A program made the translations under genes and the position numbers. Below are positions 38,053 to 47,231 of a DNA stretch of 64,000 nt, in pieces. The notes below the pieces were generated by a model. The model did not search any database. It was not told the DNA's origin and saw nothing but the letters and a program-made list of their open reading frames with translations. The DNA is from an uncultured Solirubrobacterales bacterium (GTDB lineage Bacteria > Actinomycetota > Thermoleophilia > Solirubrobacterales > JACPNS01). The DNA is taken from positions 1 through 64,000 of the forward strand of contig CAKZMQ010000010.1 in assembly GCA_937128795.1 (NCBI GenBank). Reading direction: 5' to 3'. How positions within the stretch are numbered: the first letter of the stretch is position 1; every line of letters begins with the position of its first letter.

Positions 38053-40149
38053 TCATTTCGCCAGCACCAAGAAGTAGATCGCGATGATCGTCGTGCCGCC
38101 GATCACCGAGAGCGCGTACACCCGCGCAAGTCCGGACTGCCAAGAACGAATCCGCGACGCACCCGATTTTGCTGCTCCGGTCGCGCCCTCAACAATGCCC
38201 TGCACCACGAATCGCTCGACCACGTTGTTGCAGAAACTGGCGATCGCCGAGGCGGGCCGTACGATCATCGCGTCGTAGATGCGATCGAAGTACCACGCGT
38301 TCGACAACAATTCGTGGAGACGCCCAAAGCGCGTCGCAAGGCGCTCTGACACTCCGCGATTGGCTACGTACGTCCAGTAGGCAATCGCGATTCCGGTCAG
38401 CGCGATCGCCGCGCCGACGCCAAGCCCGATCCACTGCGTTGCGATCGACGGAATGTCGTGCGCGTAGCGGGAGTCCTCGAAAACGGGCTCAAGCCAACTC
38501 TCGATCAGGTGGGTCACTCCCGGAATCTGAACAGCACCGGCGACCACCGCGAGAAACGCGAGCACGCTCATCGCCGTGCGCATCTCGCCTTCACGCTCGG
38601 CAATCTGGTGATCAGGCCCGGGGAAGCCGACGTCCGTGTCCTCGAGCGCGCCGGTGGCCGGATTCACAGGGCTGCCGTGAGCGAGCTCGCCGCCCTCAAG
38701 CTGCTTTGCCTCGTCGCACGGCTCGCCGTGGAAGACAAGAAACACCGCGCGCATCGAATAGATCGCCGTGAGGATTGCGCCGATGTACATGCCGGCCGCG
38801 ATCACCGTGAACGCTCCTCCGCGATGCAGCGTGTACGAGATGATCTCGTCCTTGCTGAAAAATCCGGAGAAAAATGGAAATCCTGCAAGCGTCAGCGCGC
38901 CGATGGTGAAAACGACGTAGGTGAACGGCATCGCCTTGCGAAACCCGCCCATTCTGCGAACGTCCTGATTGCTGGCCATCGCGGCGATCACCGAACCGGC
39001 ACTCATGAACAACAGCGCCTTGAAGAAGGCGTGTGTCATCAGGTGAAACAGCGACGCGCTGTAGGCCGCCGCTGCGGCGCCGGCGATCATGTAGCCGATC
39101 TGACTCATCGTCGAGTAGGCGATGATCCTTTTGAGGTCGGTCTGCACGAGCGCGGTCGTCGCTGCGATCAGCAGCGTCGCGGTGCCGAGAAAAGCAGCGG
39201 TTAGCGTCGCCGTCTCGGAAATTTCGATGAACGGGTGCATACGGCAGATCAGGTAGACACCGGCGGTGACCATCGTCGCGGCGTGGATCAGCGCCGAGAC
39301 CGGCGTTGGACCCTCCATCGCGTCGGGGAGCCACGTGTGCAGCGGCACCTGCGCGGATTTCGCGAAGGCGCCGACCAGCAGCAACAACGCGGCAGCGGTG
39401 TACTCCGGTGACGGGGCGACGGTGAAGGCGTCTTCGGCGTTGGCGAGCATCGACGGGATCGTCAACGTGCCCAGTTCAGTCCAGAGCAGATACGCCGCGA
39501 CGACAATCCCGACGTCGCCGATCACGTTGATCACGAAGGCCTTGATGCCGGCCGCGGTCGCCGTCTCGCGCCGATACCAATACGAGATCAGCAGGTACGA
39601 CGCCGCGCCGACGAACGCCCAGCCGACGACGAGTAGGGCGAGGTTGCCCGCGAGCACGAGCAACAACATCGAGAAAACGAAGAAGTTGAGGTAGGAGAAG
39701 AATCGGTGGTAGCCGGCGTCCGACTTCATGTAGGCGACTGAATAGAGGTGGATCATCGCCGACACTCCGGTGACGACCAGCGCCATGAAGACGGAAAGCT
39801 GATCGATGTAGATGTCGAAGCGGAAGTCGACACCGAATGCCTGCGCGTAGGTGTAACCGGCAAGGATGTGCCGTTCTTCCGGATCCATCCCCATCAACTG
39901 GGCAAAGCAGGCAAGCGCGGCGCCAAAAGCAAGGAATATCGCGGCGGTGCCGATCAGACCGGCGGCGCGGTCGCTGACCTTTTTCCAGGTCAGGCCAATG
40001 ACGATTGCGCCGACCAGCGGCGTGAACAGCAACAGCCAGCCGTAGGTTGCCGAATGCTCGGGGCGTGCCCCCTCCGCGAAGTCAGCGGCGTGGGCAAGCA
40101 GCGGCGCCACGTTGCCAAACAGTTCAGCGCTTGTCAATAGTTCAGTCAC
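38053..40149 (-). CDS. nuoL: NADH-quinone oxidoreductase subunit L, 698 aa
   Basis: Largest antiporter-like subunit of complex I with the long lateral helix. Visible motifs include HLYSVAYMKSDAGYHRFFSY, VGWAFVGAASYLLISYWYRR, AKSAQVPLHTWLPDAMEGPT (pumping His/Lys), AYSTMSQIGYM and LTLAGFPFFSGFFSKDEII. A loop at about 490-520 rich in acid residues (ELAHGSPVNPATGALEDTD) lies before the lateral helix region. GTG start, overlapping nuoK by 8 bp. Length is slightly long, in line with actinobacterial NuoL. Confidence 0.96.
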   Translation of the reverse strand: MTELLTSAELFGNVAPLLAHAADFAEGARPEHSATYGWLLLFTPLVGAIVIGLTWKKVSDRAAGLIGTAAIFLAFGAALACFAQLMGMDPEERHILAGYTYAQAFGVDFRFDIYIDQLSVFMALVVTGVSAMIHLYSVAYMKSDAGYHRFFSYLNFFVFSMLLLVLAGNLALLVVGWAFVGAASYLLISYWYRRETATAAGIKAFVINVIGDVGIVVAAYLLWTELGTLTIPSMLANAEDAFTVAPSPEYTAAALLLLVGAFAKSAQVPLHTWLPDAMEGPTPVSALIHAATMVTAGVYLICRMHPFIEISETATLTAAFLGTATLLIAATTALVQTDLKRIIAYSTMSQIGYMIAGAAAAAYSASLFHLMTHAFFKALLFMSAGSVIAAMASNQDVRRMGGFRKAMPFTYVVFTIGALTLAGFPFFSGFFSKDEIISYTLHRGGAFTVIAAGMYIGAILTAIYSMRAVFLVFHGEPCDEAKQLEGGELAHGSPVNPATGALEDTDVGFPGPDHQIAEREGEMRTAMSVLAFLAVVAGAVQIPGVTHLIESWLEPVFEDSRYAHDIPSIATQWIGLGVGAAIALTGIAIAYWTYVANRGVSERLATRFGRLHELLSNAWYFDRIYDAMIVRPASAIASFCNNVVERFVVQGIVEGATGAAKSGASRIRSWQSGLARVYALSVIGGTTIIAIYFLVLAK

Positions 40150-40465
40150 TGATCGCGCCTTCCGTCGGGTCCCTCAGCGAGTCGAGTTCGTCGATGTCGA
40201 TTGCCACGCGGTTGCGGTACAGGGCGACGATGATGCCGAGTCCGACAACGACCTCGCATGCGGCGACAACCATCACCACCAGCGCAAAGATCTGGCCGTC
40301 GACGTTGGCCCACATACGAGCGAACGCGATAAGTGCGAGGTTGCTCGCGTTGAGCATCAGCTCGAGACAGAGCAGCATCACCAACGGGCTGCGGCGTGCG
40401 AGCAGGCCACCGGCACCGATGCTGAAGATCACGGCCGACAGTGCGACGTACCAGACGATGTCCAT
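40142..40465 (-). CDS. nuoK: NADH-quinone oxidoreductase subunit K, 107 aa
   Basis: Small three-helix subunit of the complex I membrane arm. The conserved LLARRSPLVMLLCLELMLNA carries the essential Glu in helix 2, and AACEVVVGLGIIVALYRNR the second Glu in helix 3. The usual length is about 100 residues; here a short acidic tail (IDELDSLRDPTEG) is added. Its ATG overlaps the nuoJ stop as TGATG. Confidence 0.95.
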   Translation of the reverse strand: MDIVWYVALSAVIFSIGAGGLLARRSPLVMLLCLELMLNASNLALIAFARMWANVDGQIFALVVMVVAACEVVVGLGIIVALYRNRVAIDIDELDSLRDPTEGAISD

Positions 40466-41016
40466 CAGCTGCTTCCCTCGTCGGTCGGCGTCTCGTCCGC
40501 AATCGGTTCGAGCCCGCGCCGCCTGCGCGCAAGGATCACCGCTCCGACCGCAGCGACCGTCAGCAGAAACGAGGCGATTTCGAACGGAAGCAGGAAACGC
40601 GTAAGCAGCAGATCACCGATCTGCGCGGGTTCGCCGAATCCGGCGGGTAATTCGGCGCCTTCGCTGTCGAGCGCCTTCAGGCCGGATGCGCCGATCGCGA
40701 CGGCGAGCACAGCGAGCAGCGCGCCGCCGAAGATCGGTGCAAGCGCGCGCGGGGCCCCGCCGCCGTCGTCGAGCGGTTCGTCGGCGCCGCCGACATACGA
40801 CACCACAAAAACGTAAAGCACCATCACAGCGCCGGCGTAGACGATCAGCTGGGCGGCGGCGAGGAACTCGGCGTAGAGCAGCAAAAACAACACCGCCAGC
40901 GAGAAGAGGTGGCCGACGAGCGCCAGAACGCTGAAGAACGGGTTCTTGAGCATCACGACGCCGACGGCACCACCGATGGCGCCGAATGCGGCGATGAAGA
41001 AGAGGATCGGTACCAC
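40465..41016 (-). CDS. nuoJ: NADH-quinone oxidoreductase subunit J, 183 aa
   Basis: Five-helix membrane subunit: VMLKNPFFSVLALVGHLFSL, LYAEFLAAAQLIVYAGAVMV (the pi-bulge helix) and LYVFVVSYVGG, then a hydrophilic loop and a final helix LLPFEIASFLLTVAAVGAVI. It forms the link between the proton-pumping modules. The polar tail ARRRRGLEPIADETPTDEG is longer than in E. coli. It starts 15 bp after nuoI. Confidence 0.94.
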   Translation of the reverse strand: MVPILFFIAAFGAIGGAVGVVMLKNPFFSVLALVGHLFSLAVLFLLLYAEFLAAAQLIVYAGAVMVLYVFVVSYVGGADEPLDDGGGAPRALAPIFGGALLAVLAVAIGASGLKALDSEGAELPAGFGEPAQIGDLLLTRFLLPFEIASFLLTVAAVGAVILARRRRGLEPIADETPTDEGSS

Positions 41017-41031
41017 TGAGCCTGCCCCTGC

Positions 41032-41589
41032 CTATTCGCCCTCGCGCCGTAGTGGCGTGCGCTCTACCGGTTCAGCCAGCAACATCTCTTTGGTGAAGAT
41101 CAGGTCCGAGCGGTTGTAGTCGGCAAGTTCGTAATCGTGACCCAGCGTGATCGCATCGAACGGGCAGGCGACTTCGCAGTAGCCGCAGAAGATGCAGCGC
41201 GCCATGTTGATCTCGTAAACGGCCGCGTAGCGCTCACCGGCCGAGGTCGGATCGTTGGGATCATTGTCGGTGGCGACGACACGGATGCAGTCGGCCGGGC
41301 AGGCGGCGGCGCAGAGCGAACAACCGACGCACTTTTCGAGGTCGCTGTCCTCAAATTTGTGCAGCTTGTGGCGACCGCGGAACCGCGGGTAGACGGGAGT
41401 CTTTTCTTCCGGGTACTGGATCGTGACCGGGCCTTCGACCAAGCGACCGAGCGTTGTCTTCAGCCCGCGCAGAGTCTCGCCAAAGGCGCGATAGAAGCCC
41501 GCGGCTCCTCCGGGGTCGGGGCCGCGCACGACCTCGACGACGTCGTCGCCCGGGTCGTAGACCGTTGGCTTCGGCAATTCAACGCTCAC
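41032..41589 (-). CDS. nuoI: NADH-quinone oxidoreductase subunit I, 185 aa
   Basis: Ferredoxin-like subunit with two 4Fe-4S clusters (N6a and N6b): [15 protein letters not shown] and [16 protein letters not shown]. The N-terminal segment [19 protein letters not shown] anchors it on the membrane arm, and [16 protein letters not shown] is a standard lead-in. GTG at 41589 overlaps the nuoH stop in a GTGA junction. A reading frame open further upstream lies inside nuoH in another frame and is not used. Confidence 0.96.
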   Translation of the reverse strand: MSVELPKPTVYDPGDDVVEVVRGPDPGGAAGFYRAFGETLRGLKTTLGRLVEGPVTIQYPEEKTPVYPRFRGRHKLHKFEDSDLEKCVGCSLCAAACPADCIRVVATDNDPNDPTSAGERYAAVYEINMARCIFCGYCEVACPFDAITLGHDYELADYNRSDLIFTKEMLLAEPVERTPLRREGE

Positions 41590-42626
41590 AGCGCCACCAC
41601 CAACGTGGCCGTCACGAGCACGTTCAACACCGCGATCGGCACCAGGATCTTCCAGCCGAAGCTCATCAACTGGTCGTATCTGAGCCGCGGCAGTGTGGCG
41701 CGAATCCAGACGAACAGCGTGATGAAAGCGAACATCTTGACGATCACCCAGACCGGGTCGAGCCAGCCCGGTCCCGGGCCGTGCCACCCGCCGAGGAACA
41801 TCGCCGTCGCAATCCCGGCGAAGACAACCATGTTCATGTATTCGGCCATCATGAACGACGCGAATCGCATTCCGCCGTACTCGGTCTGATAGCCGGCGAC
41901 CAACTCGGCGTCGGCCTCTACAAGGTCGAATGGCGCGCGATTGAGCTCGGCGAAACTGGCGACCAAGAAAATCAGGAAACCGACGAATTGCGGCACGATG
42001 AACCACATCTGGTCCTGCTTGTTGACGATTTCGGTCAGGCTCAGCGTGCCGGCCATCATCACGACACCGACCAGCGACAGCCCGGCGGCAAGTTCGTAAC
42101 TGATCAACTGCGCCGCCGAGCGCATCGAGCCGAGGAACGAATACTTCGAGCCCGAGGCCCAGCCGCCCAGCATCAAGCCATAGAACGCCATCGAGCCGAA
42201 CGCGAACGCATAGAGAAAACCGATCGAGACGTCAATGCCATAGAGCGTGTAGTTGGCACCGAACAATCCATCCTCGACGGTGTTGCCGAATGGCACGATC
42301 GCAATCGTCGCTACCGCCGTGACCAGCGAGATGACCGGGGCGATGATGAAGATCGCGGTCGCAGCGTTGCGCGGGACGAAGTCCTCCTTGGAGGCAAGCT
42401 TGACGATGTCGACGAGCGGCTGCATCGCTCCGAACAGCCCGACGCGATTCGGGCCGTAGCGGCCCTGGAAGCGACCGAGCAACTTGCGCTCCATCAAGAG
42501 CACGATCGGAACGAGCTGGAGTACGACGGCAAAGATGATCACCGAGACGATCACCTGAGCCCAGACCGAGACCTCGAAGCCGACCTCTGCGAGCGGCGCG
42601 ATCATCCAGAAATCGAGCGCAGTCAC
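41586..42626 (-). CDS. nuoH: NADH-quinone oxidoreductase subunit H, 346 aa
   Basis: Eight-helix subunit forming much of the quinone chamber. Signatures are [55 protein letters not shown] and the acidic loop [23 protein letters not shown] start overlaps the nuoG stop by 4 bp. The C-terminus lies at the last helix, as usual. Confidence 0.96.
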   Translation of the reverse strand: MTALDFWMIAPLAEVGFEVSVWAQVIVSVIIFAVVLQLVPIVLLMERKLLGRFQGRYGPNRVGLFGAMQPLVDIVKLASKEDFVPRNAATAIFIIAPVISLVTAVATIAIVPFGNTVEDGLFGANYTLYGIDVSIGFLYAFAFGSMAFYGLMLGGWASGSKYSFLGSMRSAAQLISYELAAGLSLVGVVMMAGTLSLTEIVNKQDQMWFIVPQFVGFLIFLVASFAELNRAPFDLVEADAELVAGYQTEYGGMRFASFMMAEYMNMVVFAGIATAMFLGGWHGPGPGWLDPVWVIVKMFAFITLFVWIRATLPRLRYDQLMSFGWKILVPIAVLNVLVTATLVVAL

Positions 42627-45274
42627 GGGGTTACCTCCACGAGCTCGGGGCGACCGGCCGCGATGCGGCGCAGACCATCGTCCTGGCTGTCGAGCAAGAA
42701 GGCTGACCCTGTCGGTACGGCGTCACGCAGTGCGACGACTGCCGTGGTCTTGCCCTCTGCGGCGTTCGTGAGGGTGACCGAATCGCCAGTCGCAACACCG
42801 AGGCGCTGGCCGTCGGCCGGTGAAAGCTCGAGTCGCGACGCGGTCACCAGCGGTGCAAGCGTCGCGGCGTTCTCCACGTCCGCCCCGGACCAGAGTGAGC
42901 GGAACGTGCCGAAGCGAAGGCTGCTCGATCCCGGCGCAGCCTGCGGTGCGGCGGGCGGAATTTCCAAATCGAACGTTGAGCGGGCGGGCGCGGGAAGATT
43001 TGATGCCGCCGTTCGCTCCTGCCAGCGCACACCGGTGCCGCCGATCTCATTGCTGGAGATGCCCGCGTAGATCGAGACGCCCTCTGCAATCTGGGCAGTC
43101 ACCTGATGAACGACTTTCACGCCGAAATCAACGCCGATGCGAGCGGCCAACTGGTCGAGCACCCACCATCCCGAATTGACTTCGCCCGCGTGGTCAACGG
43201 TTTGGCGCAGTCGCTGGATGCGGCCATCGGGATGTGTGAGAGTGCCCTCCTTCTCGGGACCGACTTCGGCCGGAAATACGACCGTGGCGTGCCGTTCGGT
43301 CGCCGGGTCGAGCCAACTGCTGAAGGCGATCACGTTGGGGGCTGCCCTGAGCGCGGCGTCCCAGCGAGCGCCGTCGGGGCTGTCGAGGATCGGGTCGGTA
43401 CCGAGCAGCAGGATCGCTGAAAGTTCGTCGCCGAGCGCGTCGGCGATTTCGTCACTCGACATCCCCTGGGTTGCACTGTCGCTGAGCGCGGGGCCGAGAT
43501 TCGGCAGCACGCCAACTTCGCGCAGTCCGCGACCATTCGCCTGCACGGGAATCTGCAGGTGACCGGCACCGTCGGTTGCGGCAAGCCCCAGCATCGCCAC
43601 GAGATTGCAGATGGCCTTCGCCGATGCCGTACCGGTAGATGCGTAGAGCATCCGCTCGCCCCAGAGCACCGCCGGGCGCTTCGCGTTCTTGAGCAGTCCG
43701 GCAATCTGCGAGATGTTTTCCGCGTCTGCGCCCGCGCGCGAAGCCAGGTCGCCGACGTCATTACCGGCGAGCGCGGCGAGCAGGGCCTGGATGAATGCGT
43801 CGTCGCGTCCCGGCGCCATCCGCGCGGTAACCGACGCCTTGTCGTCGAGCGAGCTCGGGCGCGCGGTGGCAACCGCCAGCGCGGCTCCATTGCGGTTGAC
43901 GGCCTTGCGCACGCGCAGGTCAAGGATTGGCATCTCGTCGACGAGTTCGCTGCCGATCACGACGATCGCGTCCGCCCACTCGACGTCGGGAACAGAGAGC
44001 GTCACAGCCGGTTCGGTCAGAGTTCGCGCGACGTCGGCATCGAGCTTGCCGCCACGTCGCGAGTCGAAATGCGGCGATCCCAGCGCTTCGAGCATCAGGC
44101 GGCGCAGCAACCAGCCCTCCTCGTTGGTCGTACCGCCACCGGCGAGCGCAGCAGTCCTGGGGCCTGATTTTTTCAGAGCCGCAGCGGCGACCTCGAGTGC
44201 GTGGTCCCAGCGCGCCGGCATCAGTTTCTCGCCCTGACGGATCATCGGTTGCGTGATCCGCGCGTCGCTCTCCCATGCCTGGTAGGCGAAGCGACCGCGA
44301 TCGCAGAGCCAGCCATCGTCGACGGCGGCGTTTTCGCGTGCCTGAACCCGCATCACCTTGTCGTCGCGGACCGTGTAGTCGACATTGCACTGGCCGGGAC
44401 ACATCGAGCAGACCGAACCGCCCTGCTCGATGTCCCACGGGCGCGCGCGGAATCGATAGGCGCGGCTGGTCAGCGCGCCCACCGGGCAGAGGTCGATGAT
44501 GTTGCCCGAGAACGGCGCAACGTATTCGTTGCCGTCGAACGTACCGACGTGCGAGTCGGCGCCACGGTCGAGCAACACCAGCTGATAGTCCTCGCTGACC
44601 TCTTGACTGAAGCGCACGCAGCGATAACAGAGGATGCAGCGCTCGCGATCGATCGCGATGCTCGGGCTGAGCGCGACGGGCTTTTCGAAGTGACGCTTGG
44701 GCTCGGCGAAACGGCTCTTGCCGCGACCCCAGCCGTAGGAGATGTCCTGTAGCGGGCACTCGCCGCCCTTGTCACAGACCGGGCAGTCGAGTGGATGGTT
44801 GGCGAGGATGAACTCGACGACGCTGTTCTGCGCCTCGATCACACGCGGGCTGCGGGTGCTCACGGCCATGCCGTCACGCACCGGCGTGGAGCAGGCAGTC
44901 TGAAGTTTCGGAATCCCCTCGATCTCAACCAGACACATTCGGCACGCACCGACCGGCGCGCCCAGCTTCGGCTCGTAACAAAACACGGGTATCTCGACGC
45001 CGCCGTACTTGGCCGCGTCGACGAGCATGATGCCCTCGGGCGCACGGACGTCGGCCCCGTCGATCGTGAAGCTGATGACGTTGCGCTCTGGTTCACCGGC
45101 CGGGCGTTTGGAGTAACCCGGCGGGAGCGCGTCGACGACGGTGAATGGCGACTCGTACGAGAGCGACGGCACTTGGACTGCGACCGCCGAGTCGGAGGAG
45201 GTCACGTTCTCCTCACCCGCGTCGACACTCTCGCCGACGTTCGACTTGCCGCTCATGTCTTTTTCCTCGGGCAT
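42623..45274 (-). CDS. nuoG: NADH-quinone oxidoreductase subunit G, 883 aa
   Basis: Iron-sulphur subunit of the peripheral arm. Motifs in order: a 2Fe-2S ferredoxin-like domain (CYEPKLGAPVGACRMC, ACSTPV), HPLDCPVCDKGGECPLQD, CILCYRCVRFS and CSMCPGQCNVDY (4Fe-4S clusters), then a molybdopterin-oxidoreductase-like domain of about 500 residues without molybdenum ligands, and a C-terminal beta domain (about 770-883). The N-terminal about 45 residues are acidic and variable; an in-frame ATG seven codons in is a second possible start. Its ATG overlaps the nuoF stop as TGATG. Confidence 0.95.
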   Translation of the reverse strand: MPEEKDMSGKSNVGESVDAGEENVTSSDSAVAVQVPSLSYESPFTVVDALPPGYSKRPAGEPERNVISFTIDGADVRAPEGIMLVDAAKYGGVEIPVFCYEPKLGAPVGACRMCLVEIEGIPKLQTACSTPVRDGMAVSTRSPRVIEAQNSVVEFILANHPLDCPVCDKGGECPLQDISYGWGRGKSRFAEPKRHFEKPVALSPSIAIDRERCILCYRCVRFSQEVSEDYQLVLLDRGADSHVGTFDGNEYVAPFSGNIIDLCPVGALTSRAYRFRARPWDIEQGGSVCSMCPGQCNVDYTVRDDKVMRVQARENAAVDDGWLCDRGRFAYQAWESDARITQPMIRQGEKLMPARWDHALEVAAAALKKSGPRTAALAGGGTTNEEGWLLRRLMLEALGSPHFDSRRGGKLDADVARTLTEPAVTLSVPDVEWADAIVVIGSELVDEMPILDLRVRKAVNRNGAALAVATARPSSLDDKASVTARMAPGRDDAFIQALLAALAGNDVGDLASRAGADAENISQIAGLLKNAKRPAVLWGERMLYASTGTASAKAICNLVAMLGLAATDGAGHLQIPVQANGRGLREVGVLPNLGPALSDSATQGMSSDEIADALGDELSAILLLGTDPILDSPDGARWDAALRAAPNVIAFSSWLDPATERHATVVFPAEVGPEKEGTLTHPDGRIQRLRQTVDHAGEVNSGWWVLDQLAARIGVDFGVKVVHQVTAQIAEGVSIYAGISSNEIGGTGVRWQERTAASNLPAPARSTFDLEIPPAAPQAAPGSSSLRFGTFRSLWSGADVENAATLAPLVTASRLELSPADGQRLGVATGDSVTLTNAAEGKTTAVVALRDAVPTGSAFLLDSQDDGLRRIAAGRPELVEVTP

Positions 45275-46593
45275 CAGTGTGCGGCCATTTCCTTCAGATC
45301 GAGTTCGTCGGTCAGCGTCGCCTCATCGAGTGGCATTCGCGCTGCGCGTGCCGATTCGATGTGCGCCTCGAACTCCGGGCGGAACTTCTTCACCATCGAG
45401 CTGACCGGCATCGCCATCGCGTCGCCAAGCACACACAGGCAGTTGCCCATGATCTGGTCGCAGACGCTCTCGATGATGTCGAGATCCATCGGGGTCGCCA
45501 GCCCGTCCTCAACGCGCTGGAGCATTTTCACCGTCCAGCTGGTGCCCTCGCGGCACGGCGTGCACTTGCCGCAGGACTCGTGTTTGTAGAACTTGGCCGT
45601 GCGCAGTGCCACGTCGACGATCGAAATCGAGTCGTCGATCACGATGATCGCCCCAGAGCCGAGCATGCTGCCGGCACCGGCCATCGAATCGAAGTCGTAC
45701 GGAAGATCAAGCTCGTCGGCGGTCAGCACCGGCGCCGATGACCCACCCGGGAACCACGCCTTGATCTGGCGGCCTGCGGGCGGCCCACCTGCCAGTCCAT
45801 AGATGATCTCGCGAGACGGCACGCCGAGCTCGATCTCGTAGTTGCCGGGTTTCTGCACGCAACCGCTGACCGAGACGAGCTTCGTGCCGGTCGACTTCTC
45901 GGTTCCGAGGTCGGCGTATTTCGCACCGCCCATGCGCATGATGTGGCTGACGTTGCTGAGCGTCTCGACGTTGTTGATCAGCGTCGGCCCCTGAAAGAGG
46001 CCGGCGTTGGCGGGAAACGGCGGCTTGAGTCTCGGGTTACCGCGTTTGCCCTCCAGAGAATCGAGCAACGCGGTCTCTTCGCCGCAGATGTACGCGCCCG
46101 CGCCACGGTGGACGACGAGGCTGACATTGACGCCGCTGCCGAGAATGTTCTCACCGAGATAGCCCTTGATGTAGGCCTCATTGACCGCTGCGTCGAGGAT
46201 GTCAGCCTGCTGTTCGTACTCGCCGCGGATGTAGATGAATGCCTTGTTTATCCCAGCGGCGAAGCAGGAGATGATCATGCCCTCGATCAACTGGTGCGGG
46301 TTCTTCTGCATCAACTCGCGGTCCTTGAAGGTGCCGGGCTCGGACTCGTCCGCGTTGCAGCAGAGGTACTTGTCCATGTCGCCCTTTGGCAGGAAGCTCG
46401 CCTTCGTACCCATCGGAAAGCCGGCACCGCCACGACCGCGGATCGCGCTGGCCTGTAGTTCGGTGAGTACCTCGTCCGGCGTCAGGTCGCTGAGCACGCG
46501 TCGCAACTCGGAATAGCCGCCGCGCGCCTCGTAGGTGTCGATCGTCGCCAGGCCCGGCTCGTCGATGTTGTGAAAGAGCAGATCGTCCATCAC
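45274..46593 (-). CDS. nuoF: NADH-quinone oxidoreductase subunit F, 439 aa
   Basis: NADH-oxidising flavoprotein of complex I. GRGGAGFPMGTKASF binds FMN/NADH, GAYICGEETALLDSLEGKRG is the family signature, and ESCGKCTPCREGTSW with a later NCLCVLGDAMAMP supplies the N3 4Fe-4S cysteines. Length is normal. GTG start; overlaps nuoE by 4 bp. Confidence 0.97.
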   Translation of the reverse strand: MMDDLLFHNIDEPGLATIDTYEARGGYSELRRVLSDLTPDEVLTELQASAIRGRGGAGFPMGTKASFLPKGDMDKYLCCNADESEPGTFKDRELMQKNPHQLIEGMIISCFAAGINKAFIYIRGEYEQQADILDAAVNEAYIKGYLGENILGSGVNVSLVVHRGAGAYICGEETALLDSLEGKRGNPRLKPPFPANAGLFQGPTLINNVETLSNVSHIMRMGGAKYADLGTEKSTGTKLVSVSGCVQKPGNYEIELGVPSREIIYGLAGGPPAGRQIKAWFPGGSSAPVLTADELDLPYDFDSMAGAGSMLGSGAIIVIDDSISIVDVALRTAKFYKHESCGKCTPCREGTSWTVKMLQRVEDGLATPMDLDIIESVCDQIMGNCLCVLGDAMAMPVSSMVKKFRPEFEAHIESARAARMPLDEATLTDELDLKEMAAH

Positions 46594-47231
46594 GCTGCTC
46601 CTGAGGCACTGTCGGAAACGTCGTAGGCGCCGACCTTGCCGCCGCCCTCCCAGAGGGTCACGGCCACCGGGCGCTTTGAAAGTTGTTTGGCCGGCAGCAC
46701 TTCGCCCCCGGCGCGGATGTCCGCCACGAGTTGCTTCGCGTCATCGACCGTCAGTGGCCCGACGAACTGACCGTCGACACTTGCCATCGGCGCGATATCG
46801 CAGGCACCGAGGCATTCGAAGCTGCGAAGGAAGATCCCGTCGTCGCTCACTCCGCCATTCGTGACGCCGACAGCTCTCTCAAGTTCTTGCATCACGGCGT
46901 CCGCGCCGCGCAGCATGCAGCTGATGTTCGTACACATGTAGATCGTGCGGCGGCCCGACGGCTCGAGTTCGAACATGTCGTAAAAGGTCGCGACGCTGAC
47001 CAATCGCGCCGGCGTCAATCGCATCACAGCAGCGACCTGGTCCACGGCCTCTGGCGACAGCCAACCGTGCAGCTTCTGCGCCGCCATCAAGCAGGGGATG
47101 ATCGCCGACTTCCTGTCTGGGTACATCGCCATGCGCTGCTCGATCCAGTCCTTGAGCTCGGCCGGTACATCGACATCGGCGAGCTGCGGAATCGCATCCT
47201 CAAATCGCATGGCCTCCTGGTGCTCACTCAT
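46590..47231 (-). CDS. nuoE: NADH-quinone oxidoreductase subunit E, 213 aa
   Basis: Thioredoxin-like 2Fe-2S (N1a) subunit. The cluster ligands are in MCTNISCMLRGAD and FECLGACDIAPM. The N-terminal helical bundle (AIIPCLMAAQKLHGWLSPEA) is typical. The C-terminal about 40 residues (GGEVLPAKQLSKRPVA onward) extend beyond the cluster domain. It overlaps nuoD and nuoF by 4 bp each. Confidence 0.96.
   Translation of the reverse strand: MSEHQEAMRFEDAIPQLADVDVPAELKDWIEQRMAMYPDRKSAIIPCLMAAQKLHGWLSPEAVDQVAAVMRLTPARLVSVATFYDMFELEPSGRRTIYMCTNISCMLRGADAVMQELERAVGVTNGGVSDDGIFLRSFECLGACDIAPMASVDGQFVGPLTVDDAKQLVADIRAGGEVLPAKQLSKRPVAVTLWEGGGKVGAYDVSDSASGAA

Noticed and set aside
41590-42006. NuoI as part of a 324-residue fused protein
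   Set aside because: The extension is nuoH read in another frame; the GTG at 41589 overlaps the nuoH stop as in the other nuo junctions.
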